From: Dromaius novaehollandiae
Lineage: Eukaryota; Chordata; Aves; Casuariiformes; Dromaiidae
Length of the DNA: 64,000 nucleotides
NCBI RefSeq assembly: GCF_036370855.1
Contig: NC_088117.1
Coordinates: 806,001 to 870,000, forward strand
Direction: 5' to 3'
This document shows positions 12,067 through 25,342 of the stretch, piece by piece. Position numbers and translations under genes: made by a program. Positions within the stretch are counted from its first letter, which is position 1. The number at the start of each line of letters is the position of its first letter. The notes under the pieces are model-generated. The model was not told the origin of the DNA and did no database searches. It saw only the letters and a list, made by a program, of their open reading frames with translations.

Positions 12067-12784
12067 TATATGATTACCACAACCAGCTCCACAGAAACCT
12101 TGCATGCAAAAGCAAAACAGAGAGGAGCGTTAAAGCTCTTCTTGGGGGGAGGGTGGGGAACGGAGATTTGGAGTTAGAAAAAAGTTACTCAGGTCAATAT
12201 TTTGCTATAGAAAAGATTCAAACAGATTCATACAGAAAGATTCAGAAATAATGTCCTTGTCATTGCCTTCTCGTGCAGAGAGTTTGCTATTAACCTACTT
12301 GAGAACTTTCCATGATAAACAGTTCCTGCCCCACAGAAATCTCTTATTGAGTGCCATGTGCCGTATCAAGGGATTCTCGCTTGCTTTGGATTTGTTGCTT
12401 TGAAGGGAAGTTATAGGGAACAGGAGTGGGTAGGGAAGGAGCAGTTGCTTCAGGATGGTGATTCTTGGTATTTTGATTTTAAAATTCTTATTTCTTTAAA
12501 GGGTTTTTTGTTGGGGCTTAATAATCTAGAGAAGAAAATGAACAAACATGTGCCATCTCTGTAGAGTGAGAACCAGAAAGACAGAGTAGTGGATTTAGAA
12601 TTGTCTTTCTTTCAGCCTGCTCTTTTGTGCCATAGTTTTTTATGTTTTAAGTAAGACTGAGGGTCATTAAACACTTTGAGAGCACATCTATTTATTGTTT
12701 ATAGATGTTGAACAGCCTGTTGGTGGGGGGCATGGAATAGCAAAATAAAGTCTATCTTTGCTTTAAGCAGATGCACTTCTGTCT
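12067..12784 (+). other. No feature seen
   Basis: AT-rich sequence between the CR1 and the pyrimidine-rich repeat. Nothing supportable was found on either strand. Confidence 0.35.
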
Positions 12785-13030
12785 CTGTTCCCCATCTATT
12801 CACTGCCATTCCCTATTATGCCATCTGTTCCCTATCATTGCCTTCTTTTCCCCATAATTTCTACTCTCTGATTTCTCCATCATTCCTGCCTATTCCCAGT
12901 ATATTCCCTATCATTCTTTTCCCATCATTTTCTTCTGTTCCTATGTATTCTCCATCATTGCCTACCATTTCATCTGTAGCAAGAACGTGCACACGGCCAC
13001 ACGGGTACTGTTACCAGGTGAACTTTTAAG
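12785..13030 (-). repeat. Degenerate GGGAATAGA-type repeat, copy 2 (inverted)
   Basis: Pyrimidine-rich on the + strand. Its reverse complement aligns with 4,938-5,175 from the leader (aaaagttcacctgg, gttcttgctacagatg) through the tandem units (agggaatatactgggaatag). The two copies are in opposite orientation about 7.7 kb apart, and copy 2 ends just before the palindrome arm is first visible. Confidence 0.75.
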
Positions 13031-14349
13031 CCTATTAAATGTTGATGCTTACATCAAAGCATGGGGAGAAACATGTGAGGACCCTGCTTACCTCTCTGTC
13101 TTCAGTTCTGCATGGCTGAGAGATGGAGTGTGACAGGACTTTTCTGGTTGTTGCTCAGAAATCAGCCGCTCAAGTCTGCCTGTAGTGCACTCCTACCCCT
13201 TGGGAGTTCTACTAAGCTCACTTGCCACCTGGAAATCCATATTGCTCCTGATGTTAGTGCTGACAAGTTAGCTGATCTTTCACTGCATGATTTGATGGTG
13301 AAAGGTATATCCGGTTTGGTAATGTCCATCTCTACCTCTAGATTGTTGTTCTGACTGTCTAGACCATCTCCCGGCACGCTGGGCAGGTGATGAATGAAAA
13401 CAGCAGGTTTATTGGCCTTGCACGAATCTTAAGTTTACCTCTTTCTAGGATGAATACCAGTGATGCTCCGTCATCTTTCAAACACAGAGAAGTTGCAGAT
13501 CAGTGGTGTCAGTAACACACCTGCTGATTTAGTTAAGCAGCTTCCCTATGGTAGTGGTATGTTTGTGTTCCTCAGCACTCCATGGTGTTAGTCTGAGGCA
13601 CCCTCAGTTCCTCTGTTTCGCTCCCAAGGCAGAGAGGCATTGAGGCAAGCAGAGGAGGCTCCACAGCTGGCTGTCCAGAAAAGGGAACCCATAAGGCTGT
13701 GGAAAGCTATGTCCACACTTTGCCATGTGATGCTACACGAGGACTGTCATGTTAGGGACAAAGTAGATGCTGCAGTCAAACAAGACATGCTATTTGAGGC
13801 CAGAGCCTTTCCAAGCCTGGGTTATCTTCCTGAAGCTGGACTTTAGCCCCCGAGCAGGGCAATCTGTATTGCCTTGACTCCCATTAGAAGCTCATGTTTC
13901 TTCTACTTCTCTCCTGGGGCACAGAACAGGCCATGAGGAGAGACCCTTTTCATTGGGTCTGAAAGCCCCATCCTGCACAAGCTCGAGTGACACCGCTCCG
14001 CCTTGAGCTCAGTTGCTGAGGAAGGTATGGGGAGAAGAAACCTCCACGCACACACTCTTCATGCCAGCCTCACAGTCCCTCCTGCACTACTGCAGTTGCA
14101 GCTCTCGACTCCTCCCCTCTCTGGGGCAAAGGAGCAGGAAAGAGAGGGAGTTTCCCTAAACCACGAAGAATGTGGCTCCAGCAGAAGAATTACGTAATGA
14201 CCCTTTAAACTGCCCCCAGAGCAGGGACTGAAACACATTCCCTGTCTCTGAGCTGTCCTTTTCCTGACCCTGCAAAGCTCGCATATTGCTCAGTGCAGAG
14301 CAATGCACACCTTGCCAAGGACAGATGCACAACAATTTGGAGATTTGGT

Positions 14350-17300
14350 TTTATTCAACACAAGAACGCTTTGGCAGCACAGCTGGCAGTTGCTGGTTCA
14401 CATTGTGCTGGACTGGCTCTCTAGCCCTGAGAAGTGAAAAGAAGTTCAGTTTTAGGTACAGAAAGAAAGCAAGGAAATACAGCAGGCCTAATGCAGGCCA
14501 GGTATTAATGGAGCCGCTTTGAGCAGCATTTCAGTGGTCTCTGTGATACGGCACAGGCACTCCTGCCCAAGCCAGTGAGAAGTCCCCAGTGCAACTAATC
14601 AGTCGGGGGCTGAGTCAAGTGGGAACTGAGTCAGGCAGTACCTGCGATGGAGTGAATAGGTATCAACCCCCAGGGCAAAGGGTCTTGGTGTCTGTACTCT
14701 GAGAGGGTAGGACAGGCTTGCCAGTCTGAAAATGGAGAGCCGAACGTTGGACAAATCCTTATGTCTTCAGCCACCTATGTCCAAAGCGGAAATCTTATTC
14801 TGAGTCATCAGCAACTTCCCCTTCAGTTAAGGACTGTCTGACCAAGGCCACAGACTCAGAAGTGTGCTGCTGTCCCTCCCACGGGAGGTGCCAGGAGAAG
14901 TCCCTCTAGGTGCTGCTGGAAGTGGAAGGAGAGAGGGACACCCCATTGCAGCAGATAGCTCTTTACTCACTTGAGCCTCCTCTTCATGATCCCTCTGTCT
15001 ACTGATCTCTCTTGTCTGTCCCTGCGTGACCTTCTCCACCAGAGATGTCACTGCTGCGAGCAATGCCTGCGTTTTCCTAGGAGAAATGTGCCTGCAAAAG
15101 CAGGGAGAAACCCTCTCTCATGCTCTGGTTGAAACCTTCCTGCCTCTCACCTTCCCCAGGCCCTGCACACAGAGTCTCACTGGTGCCCACAGCATGAGGT
15201 TTAGGCATTTGCTTTGGGCTGCAGAAAGGCACCTGGAGTTGGGGGCTCCTGACCCCAGGTCTCCCCATGGCTTGACAGCTCAGAGGAGAGCCACGGATCA
15301 GGGATTTGGATCCTTGACCCTGCAGATGGGTCAGTGCTACTCAGCTGCCCCAGGCCTTGGCACGACTTGCTCCATACTTACCTTTTTGGGGGTATCTCCA
15401 GTGAGTTGTCACCCTCCTTCTCTGAGGATGATTCGCCATCCTCTTTCCAGTTCCCCATCATTCCCTCTATGAGATCTGGGCTGGTCACCTTCCTCCTCAT
15501 GCTGGCAGAAGGGATTTGCGTGGTGCCCCAAGAAACAGTGGGTTTCTGCAAAGGAAGGGAGAATCTCAGACAAGCATGCTGCAAAGACACAGGGCTGTTT
15601 GCTAGCGTACAGATCCCAGGGGTGAATTCTGGCCAGGATACTGTGGCAGTAGAGGGGGAACCAGAAGAAGGACCTCCGCCTGCCCCAGGAGTTGGGATTT
15701 TGTTTTTTGTTGGTGGTGGGTTTGTGTTTTTTAAAGGAATTTCTAATCAAAAGCCCTCACAGTTTTGCAGAACTCTTTTTTACTTTCCATTTCATCCAGC
15801 ACCTAGCCATAATATCTCAACAGATACAGTTTCTACCACCATGCAGGGGCAAAAAGTAGCATGCAGTTTAGATGGAAGTGTGGGCAGAGGCCATACCACT
15901 GATCAGCGCTGAAGGCCTGTAGTGCTGCAAAGGCATGTTTACAACACTCCTTCTCAAATCTTTTTGTCCAGTGAAGTTAAAGACTTCATCCCTTGTGCAT
16001 TGAGACAAGCAGAACTTTTTTTAATGTCAGCATGCTTGGAAGGAAATCCTAGTGCTTCGGTTAAAAACTATAAACTTCCAGAAAATGTGCCTTCCTATTA
16101 CGAATAATGTTCCTGATCATTCCAATGCAGTGAAGACTAAATAAAAGAACTAGCTGCCTTATAGGTAGTCTAGGTATGGCTCAGGTCATTGGACTGTGAA
16201 CAGATGTGTCCAAATGCAAGTGCAGATACCTGAAACAGAGCTTGTCTGAGTTCGGGGGAGGGATGATCAGTGTATGTGCTCACCATGGCAGATTGCTGGC
16301 TTTGCCCTTTGGCTTCTTCTAACTACATCTCCCTTACAGTAATAAGCAGGCAAGCATGACAGATAGGAGTCACCTGCCCTGCAATTTTGCAGCAATGATG
16401 CCATGCTGACTTGGAGACCTTCAAAGCTCAGCTCTTCTGGAGGAGAGAAATGCTATTTTACTGAGTGTTTCACAAGGTTTCTGGTACCTGGGCCTTCCAC
16501 AGATGTTCCCTTTCCCTTCTTGCTGTTGATGAAGGCGACCTTGTCCTTGCTGTCTTCAGGTACTTCTTACGTAAGGCTTCCCAGTGTTTACTTTGATCTT
16601 TCCTCACAGGGAGAGAGTAGAATTCCTGAAGGGTCACAGAAATGCAACAGTAGCAGTGGGAGTCTCATCTGTGCTTTGTGGGATTTTTTTAGTTCTCACC
16701 CTCTCTTCTGCCCCTTGTCTTTAGCCTTTCTATCAGCCATGTCTGCTCCTCAGTTATAACAGGCACAACCAAAGCACAAACTGAACAATGATCTGAATAG
16801 AAATTATTTCCTACCCTAGAAAAGCCTGGCATTTTTATTTGCATTATGAACAGTGCCTTTTTATCTCCATGAAGAATGGTGCCAAGGAAGATGGTCTGAT
16901 ATGTTGCATAAGATGACGGGAGCAAAGAACACACTCCAAAAAGACAAACAACTGAAGATACGTGGTTTAAAGGAAGCTCCAGAAGAAATCACTTAATGTT
17001 CAAATGAGTACAGATTAGCTATTTCAGACTCTGTAGCCATATAACTGTGCTTTTCTACAATGAATTATGAGACAAGAATTACATCACTGTCTATCATGTA
17101 CCTGTCCTGCTCTCTCAGGACTGTCACAAATAGTTTGTGCAGGTTGGGGTCCAGCCACAGGAGTGTCATTGCCTTGGCTTTTCTTTTTCCTGCACATTCT
17201 CCACTTCAAAACAGCCAGCTCACTGCAGACACACAGCAAGAGGAGTTAGTGGGAGCACAGGGAAGATTGCCATCCTTTGCTCCCAGGCTGGGCACCCCGC

Positions 17301-20300
17301 TCTGCAGCAGAAGGTGGCTCTACTGGGGAAGTGTGTGTTGGGAACAGCCCTTCTTTCCCCTGCTGCTGCTGGGGGTGGAAGCAAGGGCGTTGCCTGAGGG
17401 GAAACACCACCCATATCTGGATATATTTACCACTGCAGCTTATCTTCCCGATCCCTCTCTTCATGCCTGTGTCCCCTCCGACTTCGGTCAACCTGTCCCA
17501 GGATGCACGTCACTATCTCGAGCAGGGCCTGGCTTGTCCCTGGGGAAATTGGCCTAGAACAACAGGAAGAAACCCTCACTCATGCTCTGGCTGAAACCTT
17601 CCTGCCTCTCACCTTCCCCAGGCCCTGCACACAGAGTCTCATTGGTGCCCACAGCATGAGGTTTAGGCATTTGCTTTGGGCTGCAGAAAGGCACCTGGAG
17701 TTGGGGGCTCCTGACCCCAGGTCTCCCCATGGCTTGACAGCTCAGAGGAGAGCCACGGATCAGGGATTTGGATCCTTGACCCTGCAGATGGGTCAGTGCT
17801 ACTCAGCTGCCCCAGGCCTTGGCACGACTTGCTCCATACTTACCTTTTTGGGGGTATCTCCAGCGAGTTGTCACCCTCCTTCTCTGAGGATGATTCGCCA
17901 TCCTCTTTCCAGTTCCCCATCATTCCCTCTATGAGATCTGGGCTGGTCACCTTCCTCCTCATGCTGGCAGAAGGGATTTGCGTGGTGCCCCAAGAAACAG
18001 TGGGTTTCTGCAAAGGAAGGGAGAATCTCAGACAAGCATGCTGCAAAGACACAGGGCTGTTTGCCAGCGTACAGATCCCAGGGGTGAATTCTGGCCGGGA
18101 TACTGTGGCAGTAGAGGGGGAACCAGAAGAAGGACCTCCGCCTGCCCCAGGAGTTGGATGCTGGAGTCTGACCAGGGTTTCACTGCATCGCCCAATTGAC
18201 CCTTTCTCATGAGACTCCTGCCATTTTGCAGTAACAGTTCCAGGAATACTTGAAATAGCCTGAAATCTCAAGCTCCTCTGTAGGAGAGAGATGTTTTCTT
18301 CCTGTCTATTTTAAAATGCTGCCTGTACCGTGGCCCTCTGTAGCTTATCGTTTCCTCTCCCAGGGATCGGTGGTGCCAATTTTTCCTTTTCTTTCCTTCT
18401 GTCTTTCTCTTTCTTCTGCCATTCTTTCTTCTCCTGTCTTTCTACAGCTTGAAGTTCACAGAGACCTCTTTGGTGTCGTTTCTTAACCTGGAGGATTCTT
18501 CTCTGGAGGGCCACAGAAATGTAACAGCAGCAATGTCAGTCTCATCTGCTTTTGTTTTTATATTCATTATTATTATTGATTTCTCACTCTCTTTTCTGCC
18601 CCTTTTTGTCAGCTGTGTTTTGCTCCTGAATTATCGTGGGCTCAACCAAGGTGTGAACTAACCAATGATCTAAAAAACTCCTATTTCCTATCCCAGAAAA
18701 GCCTGGCATTTTGATTTTGAACTCCATTATGAATAGTGGCAAGGAAGGTGTTCTAATGTGTTTCATGAGACAACAGAAGTGAAGAGCAGATTCTAAACAT
18801 ACAGTAACCCCCATCTTTTAAAGTAGACTCCAGGAGAAGTCACTTAATGTACAAATGAGCACACACTGCGACATCTTTTCAGAGTCAATGGCTGTACAAC
18901 CGTGCTTTTCTACAATAAACTACTACGCAAACATTGCATCACTCCCTATTATATACCTGCTCTTTTGTCTTAATAGCTTCAGCAATAAAGTTTACAAGTT
19001 TTGGTCCAGCATGAGGGATTTCTTTCTTTTTGGCTTCCACTTTCTTCACTGAGCTCCACTGGATTGGTGGTGGTGGACTAAAAAGGTAGAATAGAAGGCA
19101 TCTGTATGAGTAGAGGACGAGTTTGTTTTCCAGTTTGGTCTCCCAAGGTGTGCCCCTGCAGCAGAAGGCAGCTAGCTCTGCAGGAAGATTGGTTGCATTC
19201 GACCAAGTACTTTCAAATACAGAGAAAGAGATAACCCCAAGCTGCAACATCAGGTGTGGCACAACACTCCCTAGGAAAGCTCAGGATGCCCAGGTTTAGG
19301 CCTTCTCTTGGTAGATCAAGAAGAAGGCCAGAGTCATGGGAATGGAGGCTCCTGTCTGTTATTTCAAGGCTCTAATACCACAGATCCCTCCTGGCAGTTG
19401 CATTAATGCTCTGATTACCCAACAAGGAAACTTTAGCATCTGTACCACATGGTAATAGCCTGCCAGACTTAGCCCAGACATTGTGTCTGAAGGAAACTTC
19501 TTATTCCTAAAAAGAATAAGAGCACAGGGTCCCCCACATCCATTTTCCCCCAAGTCTGACCTGTCAGGAAGCCCTTTTCCCCTGGTTTTGTGCATCTTGT
19601 CTTCCTCCTTATGGATAGAAGTCTTTTTGGGTGGAGCATGCCTCTCTCTGGAGAGAAGGCGATTGTCAGGAAGAGCCCCTGCAAGCAAGAAAGCAGAGAA
19701 CTCTTCAAACAGCATCTTTGTGCCCATTCTAACAGGAATGATGGGCAGGTGTGCATACATGTGATGAAACTGCACCAAGCCATCCCCCTGGAGCCATGTT
19801 TCCCATGAGGTTTTAGGCCTTTCCTGACACTGGATGTTGTCCAACTCTTAATTTCTAAAGGGTAATGTTATTCCCTGGGGAATTCTGGTACTACTGGCTT
19901 CTCTTGTCTATATCGTGAAAAGCAGGGGGAGGCCTTGCTGAGAAATGCTGGTGACTAAATGGAGCCTTGCGGGGAAGGAGGGAGAAATTCCCATGAAGGG
20001 CACAGACTTTGGGATCTCTCTACAGATCTCGTGTGTGCAAGTTCACTCTTTTGGTGTGTTCAGCCCAAAGATACTTGTATGTTTGTGAACAATTAAGAAA
20101 GCAGGACTGGAATTCCCAACTTTCAAAATGAAATGAAGTTGCCTATGCCTTGCATTGTAGCCTTGGCTATAATGTCCCATTAGTGAGGAGAATGTCCAAA
20201 CACCACCCAGGTGTCAACCGTTCCACTACCTTTTTTGTTGCCATTATCATCCTTCTCCTCCTCCTGTTCTTCGGTGAGCTCTGCGGGTCCTTTGATGGCA

Positions 20301-23300
20301 GGCTGCACAATCTGGAGTTCATACCTGGAAACCAGAAGACTCCAGTTTGAATAAGAGCTCCATATTTGCTTTGCACCTTGTGTTAATAATCTGGTCACAA
20401 AGATATTAGGGAGCTAATGTAAAATTTCTGGTAAGAGAGCAGAATATGCAGCATTACTCTAGACTATATCCAGAAACTGTGTGATGCATCATAGAGGTCC
20501 ACTGCTGATTAGTTCTGAATAACTTCCTGAGAGGACTTCACAAGCCCTGGCAAGACAGCACAACCAGACGCAAGCTGAGAAGGTCCTGGCTTGGTCAGCC
20601 AGGGGCTGCTGAACCCAACATACTCACTGTGGGAAGACAATGACACTGCCAGAGCGGATCTGGGAAGCCACAGTCTCAGTGCCTGACAGGACTGAATCCC
20701 TCATCTCTGGCATCTGCAATAGAGACAGAGACATGTGAGATGATGCCAAGGAAATTGTCTTCTTGCTCACAGAGGCAGCAAGCCACTCTCCTGCTCCTGT
20801 CCCTCTGAAACCCTGTCACCAAGTGCTCCTTCATTAACAATAATAACAGTAATAGCAAAGAGAAGCTGTTAAATAGATAATTTGGAATGGGTAATAGCAT
20901 CACCAGGCTTTTTTCTGAGGGCAAGAATCATGAGATTCAGTCAGGAGGCCCATTCTTTTCTAATGGAGAAGTCCAAGAAGGCAAGCAGATTTGATTAGCT
21001 GGGGTTTCTGGGTGTTGGCTTTTGTCTTTTGGCTTGTTGTGACTGTTCCTGAATGGAGAACAAAGGACTCAGATATGGGCTTAACCCCAAGTCTCTCCTA
21101 GGATGCAAATGACTGCATCTGCAGCTTGGAGTTACAGAGAGGCATAGTCCTTCCTTTTCCTTTGCACAGTTGTTAAGACCTGGGAGTGCCAAATATCTGA
21201 GGGGGTCCGGATCTTGGATGGGGACCTACTGGAGCAAAGGCCCAGACAACATGCTGACAAGACCCCAGAGAGTGAGCCAGGTGGGAGAGACAGAGCTGGG
21301 AACCAGGGCTGTGCTGCAGCCTGGCTGCACGTCTTGGGGTAAATCATTCCTCCCTCAGAGGGAATGAGGAGCTCATGTCTGCCGGTGCCTCTGGGTCTCG
21401 CCCAAGGCAAGAAGCAGCTGTGAAAGACGTGCTGGACAGGGAGAAGGTGAGGGGGGCATGATGAGTTCTCCTGACACAAGAACTCAGGGCTGTCCCATGA
21501 AATGATTAGGCATGCATTTTCTAACAGGGGCTCAGAAATGTTTGTGTGTAGCAGATGGTGAAATTGCCAAACTCACTACCTCAGAATCCCAAACATGGCC
21601 AAAGCAGAAACTCATTAATAAGCAGCAAGGTCACCTGATGCTGTTAACTCAGAGTGGCACCAGCCCAAATAGCTTTTCTGCTTTTGAAAAGCCCACCAGC
21701 TTTTCTGCTGGTGCCCAAAGAGCTTTTTCTTAGGCTCTTTCCCTTAGGCTTTTTCTTGGGGATGGGAGTGGGCTCACGGGGTCTTTGATTGGACCCAGTA
21801 CAGCTTTTCTTACATCCTGCTGCTGCCAAGACCTCTGAATGTGAGAGAAGGCCTTTACAGAGAGCTATAGTCCATGTCTAGCCCCAGAAGCTAGACCTCT
21901 TTTGGAAAGAGGAGCTATGAGTTCTCTTGTCCTTTAAGAGAAGTGCAAAAGAACTCCAAGTAGTACTAGAAAAATGGAAATCTTACTCCAAGAAGAGCTT
22001 CTAGCATCTTTTCAGTCCCATTCAGCCTTTTCAGAAAGTCTTTATAAAATCTTATTTTCACATCTTTTCCCTGGATAACAAGCATGCCGACATCATTTAA
22101 AACAAAGGCAACATTCTTGCCATTCTCTATGCAGAGAGAGAAAAGACGCATGGTCTTTTCTATGCAACCCTCCACTGTCCTCTGAGAAACGGAGATGTCT
22201 GAGGCAATCCGAGCATACTGCAGTTGCTCAATGTGGTTATGATCTGGAAAATAGTGCAAGAGGAAGAAAGCGTTACTGAAATGCTAAACAGAATAAACTG
22301 AAGAGTCAGCATCTGCTAGGACTAGAGGTGATACAGAGTATAGGTTGGTTGGTACCTCTGGTAATTTCCCTGAAAGTAAGTGCTGTAATCCCTTCCTGGA
22401 GGAAGTTCAAAGCTCTCTTACAATTGAGATGCCAAGGGGACAGCAATGATTTCTTCAACACAGAAATAGGAAGAAAGCCTCTCAGCCCTGTGGTACGAAC
22501 AGTACACAGGACAGCACGACTAGCAGGGAGGATGGAGACAGTCCCCATGACAAGGGGGAGGATGCTTGCCCATTGCATCTCTTCTCTCAGGCCATATACT
22601 CTGGGTTTGAAGAAGATTAGCCATGCCATGTCAAATGGCTGGAATGAAGAAGGAAAACAGCAGGACTTCACAACAGCCCTTAGAATTCTTCTCCCCTCTC
22701 CCCTCCCCACCCCCCCAAGTTTATCTGCAAATGTCTCCACTGTTTGTGTCAGTGTCCTCTCCCCAGGGGACACCAGGCTGATGGTCACAGCAGAGAGAAG
22801 GTGAGGTGCTTTGAAAGGAGAGGATCGCTCCAGACACAGCTGCAAGAGTGAGCAAAGGGGTTTTTCTTCTTACCAGGAATATCTTTGTTGTCATACGGGA
22901 GATCATAAGCCTTTGCAATAGCCCTCGAAAGACGAAACACTGGTCTCTCAACAACCACCAGGTCATTCTTTCTATTCTGTACTCGCTCTCTAACAACAGC
23001 AAATGTCCCCAGTCCAGCAATTCTGACAGGCTGAAAAGAAAGAGAAAGTCTAATACGAAGCATTCTTGTGATGGAAAAACTGACTGAGGTTGTACCTGAC
23101 CTGGGCACTTTGGAGAGCTTTGGCAAAGGCCTACAGAGTCTGGAGTTTTTCCTCTTCCTCTTCTTCACCCTCTAAGAACTGTTTGGTGTAGTAAAAGCTG
23201 AGCAATTATCCATTGACTAGAGGAGACCTAAGGGCCTTTCTGCTCTCTCTGCAGGGACTAGAGAAGCTCCAGAAAGTGTCCATCACTTTCTGAAACTGCG

Positions 23301-23955
23301 CTTGGACTTCCACTTTTATCTCAATTGACAGGGAAGCTGGTCTGTGGCACATTAGTCAACCACAGTGTCCTTCTGGGGCATTTTCTGGCTTCCAAAGGAC
23401 AGAAAGAATCATGGCACTGCATGACATGGGGATATTAAGAGGACTGAAACCACCAGGGTATGAGGGGAGGAACAGGAGGCAAGTCCCACCTGGTACAGCA
23501 TGAGCTGTAGACTAAGGTAATAGGATGTACAAGTCCAGATGTTATTGAACTCTGCAAAGCAAATGATAGATATGTCAAGCTCTGAGTCAGCAAGCTCATA
23601 ACCACTCAGTGCACCTCCAACCAAGAAAGGCAGCAGACGCAAGTGTAGCCAAGCACCCCCCACCAACCCCAAAGAAATGCCTCTTTGACAGGAACTTCAC
23701 AGCTGAGGTCTTGACTGACTTCAGACTAAAATCTTGATTATGACCACAGGAAAGGTCTGGAGCTGAAAGGGAGACCTCAGAAGTGTTTTCACCCAGGGGA
23801 TCCTGTCTTCTCACATCCGCAGTGGGAAGGCATCTCTGAGTCCAAAGCCTGCTCTGCCAATTTGGAGGTGCAAGGAGAGCCGGTGTGAAGAAACCAGAGG
23901 CAGTGGCTAGCGGACAAGAAGCCAAGCTGAGTTGATGAAAAGTCAAAGGCTTCAT
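14350..23955 (-). CDS. CCDC81-like: CCDC81-like gene, left-arm copy
   Basis: Mirror copy of the right-arm gene. Exons on the minus strand, in transcript order: 23,490-23,551; 22,874-23,030; 21,987-22,243; 20,628-20,713; 20,230-20,324; 19,561-19,678; 18,957-19,077; 18,329-18,502; 17,844-18,160; 17,431-17,553; 17,102-17,222; 16,488-16,625; 15,382-15,545; 14,971-15,091; 14,663-14,725 (stop). The polyadenylation signal is the complement of 14,350-14,355. A possible first exon lies around 23,665-23,955. All translated exon segments I compared equal the right copy; the differences I saw are intronic, for example at 17,641. Exon phases are consistent throughout, so this copy looks as intact as its partner. 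Domains and caveats are given under the right-arm gene. Confidence 0.7.
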
Positions 23956-23970
23956 TTCTAAAACGTGCAG

Positions 23971-24327
23971 TGTGGCATTCGACGACATGGACCACAAGAA
24001 GAATGGTGCAAAAAAGCCTGTATTGAAAACACAATGGCTGGTTATATAGCCACCAGCTCAGCCACTCCTCCAAGTATCTTCTTGGCATTGTGGCATCTTG
24101 TGATAGGTGGGTAAGGTGTCTTCTGATGCCTAGCAGGCGGGCAGGACAGGCCAGCAGGACAGGCCCACCGCAGCTGCTGACACGTAGGCAGGAAGGCACA
24201 CCGTGACTGCTGACACAGGCAGGAAGACACATGATCACTGGCAACTTCATAGTTACCAGATCATTACTTTCTGCCTTAGAGATCCTCTGCTGTCCTACAC
24301 AGCATCACTCAATCTTGGTCCCCAACA
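23971..24327 (-). mobile_element. ERVK-like 3' LTR, left arm
   Basis: Reads TGTTGGGGACC to TGCCACA on the minus strand. It lacks 2 bp present in the right-arm copy and carries the duplicated cctgcct...gtcagcag segment typical of this 3' LTR. A polypurine tract (AAAAAGAGGGG on minus) precedes it. It lies immediately upstream of the left CCDC81-like gene in the same orientation. Confidence 0.85.
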
Positions 24328-24621
24328 TATCCCCTCTTTTTATTTATTAAACTTAAAGCTTGTCAGGTAGGGGAGACAGATAACAAGGATTAGAGATCTT
24401 ACCAAGATTACCAATTCACACGTCAGTGCCTTCTTAACTTATGCCCCAAGCCTAACGTCCAATCCTATCCCTTAAAAGGCTTCCCCTCTAATTCTATCTA
24501 ATCCACAACTTATCAGTGCACTTATATTCTATCCATAACTTATCAGTGCAGTTATATTCTATCTATAACTTATCCTATATTCTATCTATATCTTATCAGC
24601 CTATATTCTGTCTATATCTCA

Positions 24622-25314
24622 TCAATGCAATAAGCCTCTGCAAATCAACAGTGATCCTGCACAAGGCAGACAAACACCGCCGCAAATACCCCAAGATGGG
24701 TTCATCTCAACTGGCTCCCAGCCCTCACCCGGCATCCCGAGGAACACACCAACAGGTCGAATCAGTCGTACAGGTATCCAGTGAAGTCCGTTACCTGTGG
24801 AAACACAAGCGTAACCTTTCCCCCACGTTATTAGATCCACCGGTTCACTCCACTGACCTGTCTCCAGGTCCCTGTAGCGATCTCGAGGTTGTTCTCGCCC
24901 TGTAGGACATGAGAGATGCTTATTAACTGCACTCTGGTCCGTATATCGGTTTAAGAAGTTAAGAACATACAGAGCCTTCCAGAGTTGCTCTTGTGGGGAA
25001 GCGCCAGGGCTATTTCCCCTTTTTTGTTTCTCAAGCTTTTCTTTCAGGGTACGATGGGTACGTTCCACTATTGCCTGGCCAGCTGGGGAATGGGGAATTC
25101 CGGTCACATGAGTGACCCCCCAAGCTTGAAGAAATGCCCGTGTTCGTTGTGCTGTGTATGCGGGACCATTGTCAGTCTTAATTTGAGCAGGAACCCCCAT
25201 TACGGCGAAACAGGCAAGCCAGTGATGACAAACATCACGGCTCTTCTCCCCAACATGGGCAGTAGCGACAGCGTAATGGGAAAAGGTATCTACAGAGACG
25301 TGAACATACTTCAA
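24622..25314 (-). pseudogene. ERVK-like integrase remnant, left arm
   Basis: A 230-codon ORF covers the catalytic core with the first Asp (VSVDTFSHY), second Asp (KTDNGPAYT) and Glu (VERTHRTLK) of the DDE triad, then the C-terminal region. The N-terminal zinc-binding part is gone, lost in a deletion that joins it to RT sequence. Two residues differ from the right copy (Gly for Arg after HVT, Cys for Phe near the end). Confidence 0.8.
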
Positions 25315-25342
25315 TCTTCCAAACGAGGGATAATGGGTAACA

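Noticed and set aside
22306-22845. 179-codon minus ORF and its mirror at 54,229-54,768
   Set aside because: It lies in the intron between the two HU-domain exons, has no domain, and starts at a splice-donor-proximal site out of phase.
23789-24250. 153-codon minus ORF and its partner at 52,842-53,285
   Set aside because: The N-terminal part is translated LTR sequence with repeated PSCL-type units. Only the part beyond the LTR could belong to the gene, and in another frame.
24497-24617. Short regular repeats considered as a CRISPR array
   Set aside because: Units are contiguous and imperfect with no unique spacers, in a vertebrate provirus. It is a minisatellite.
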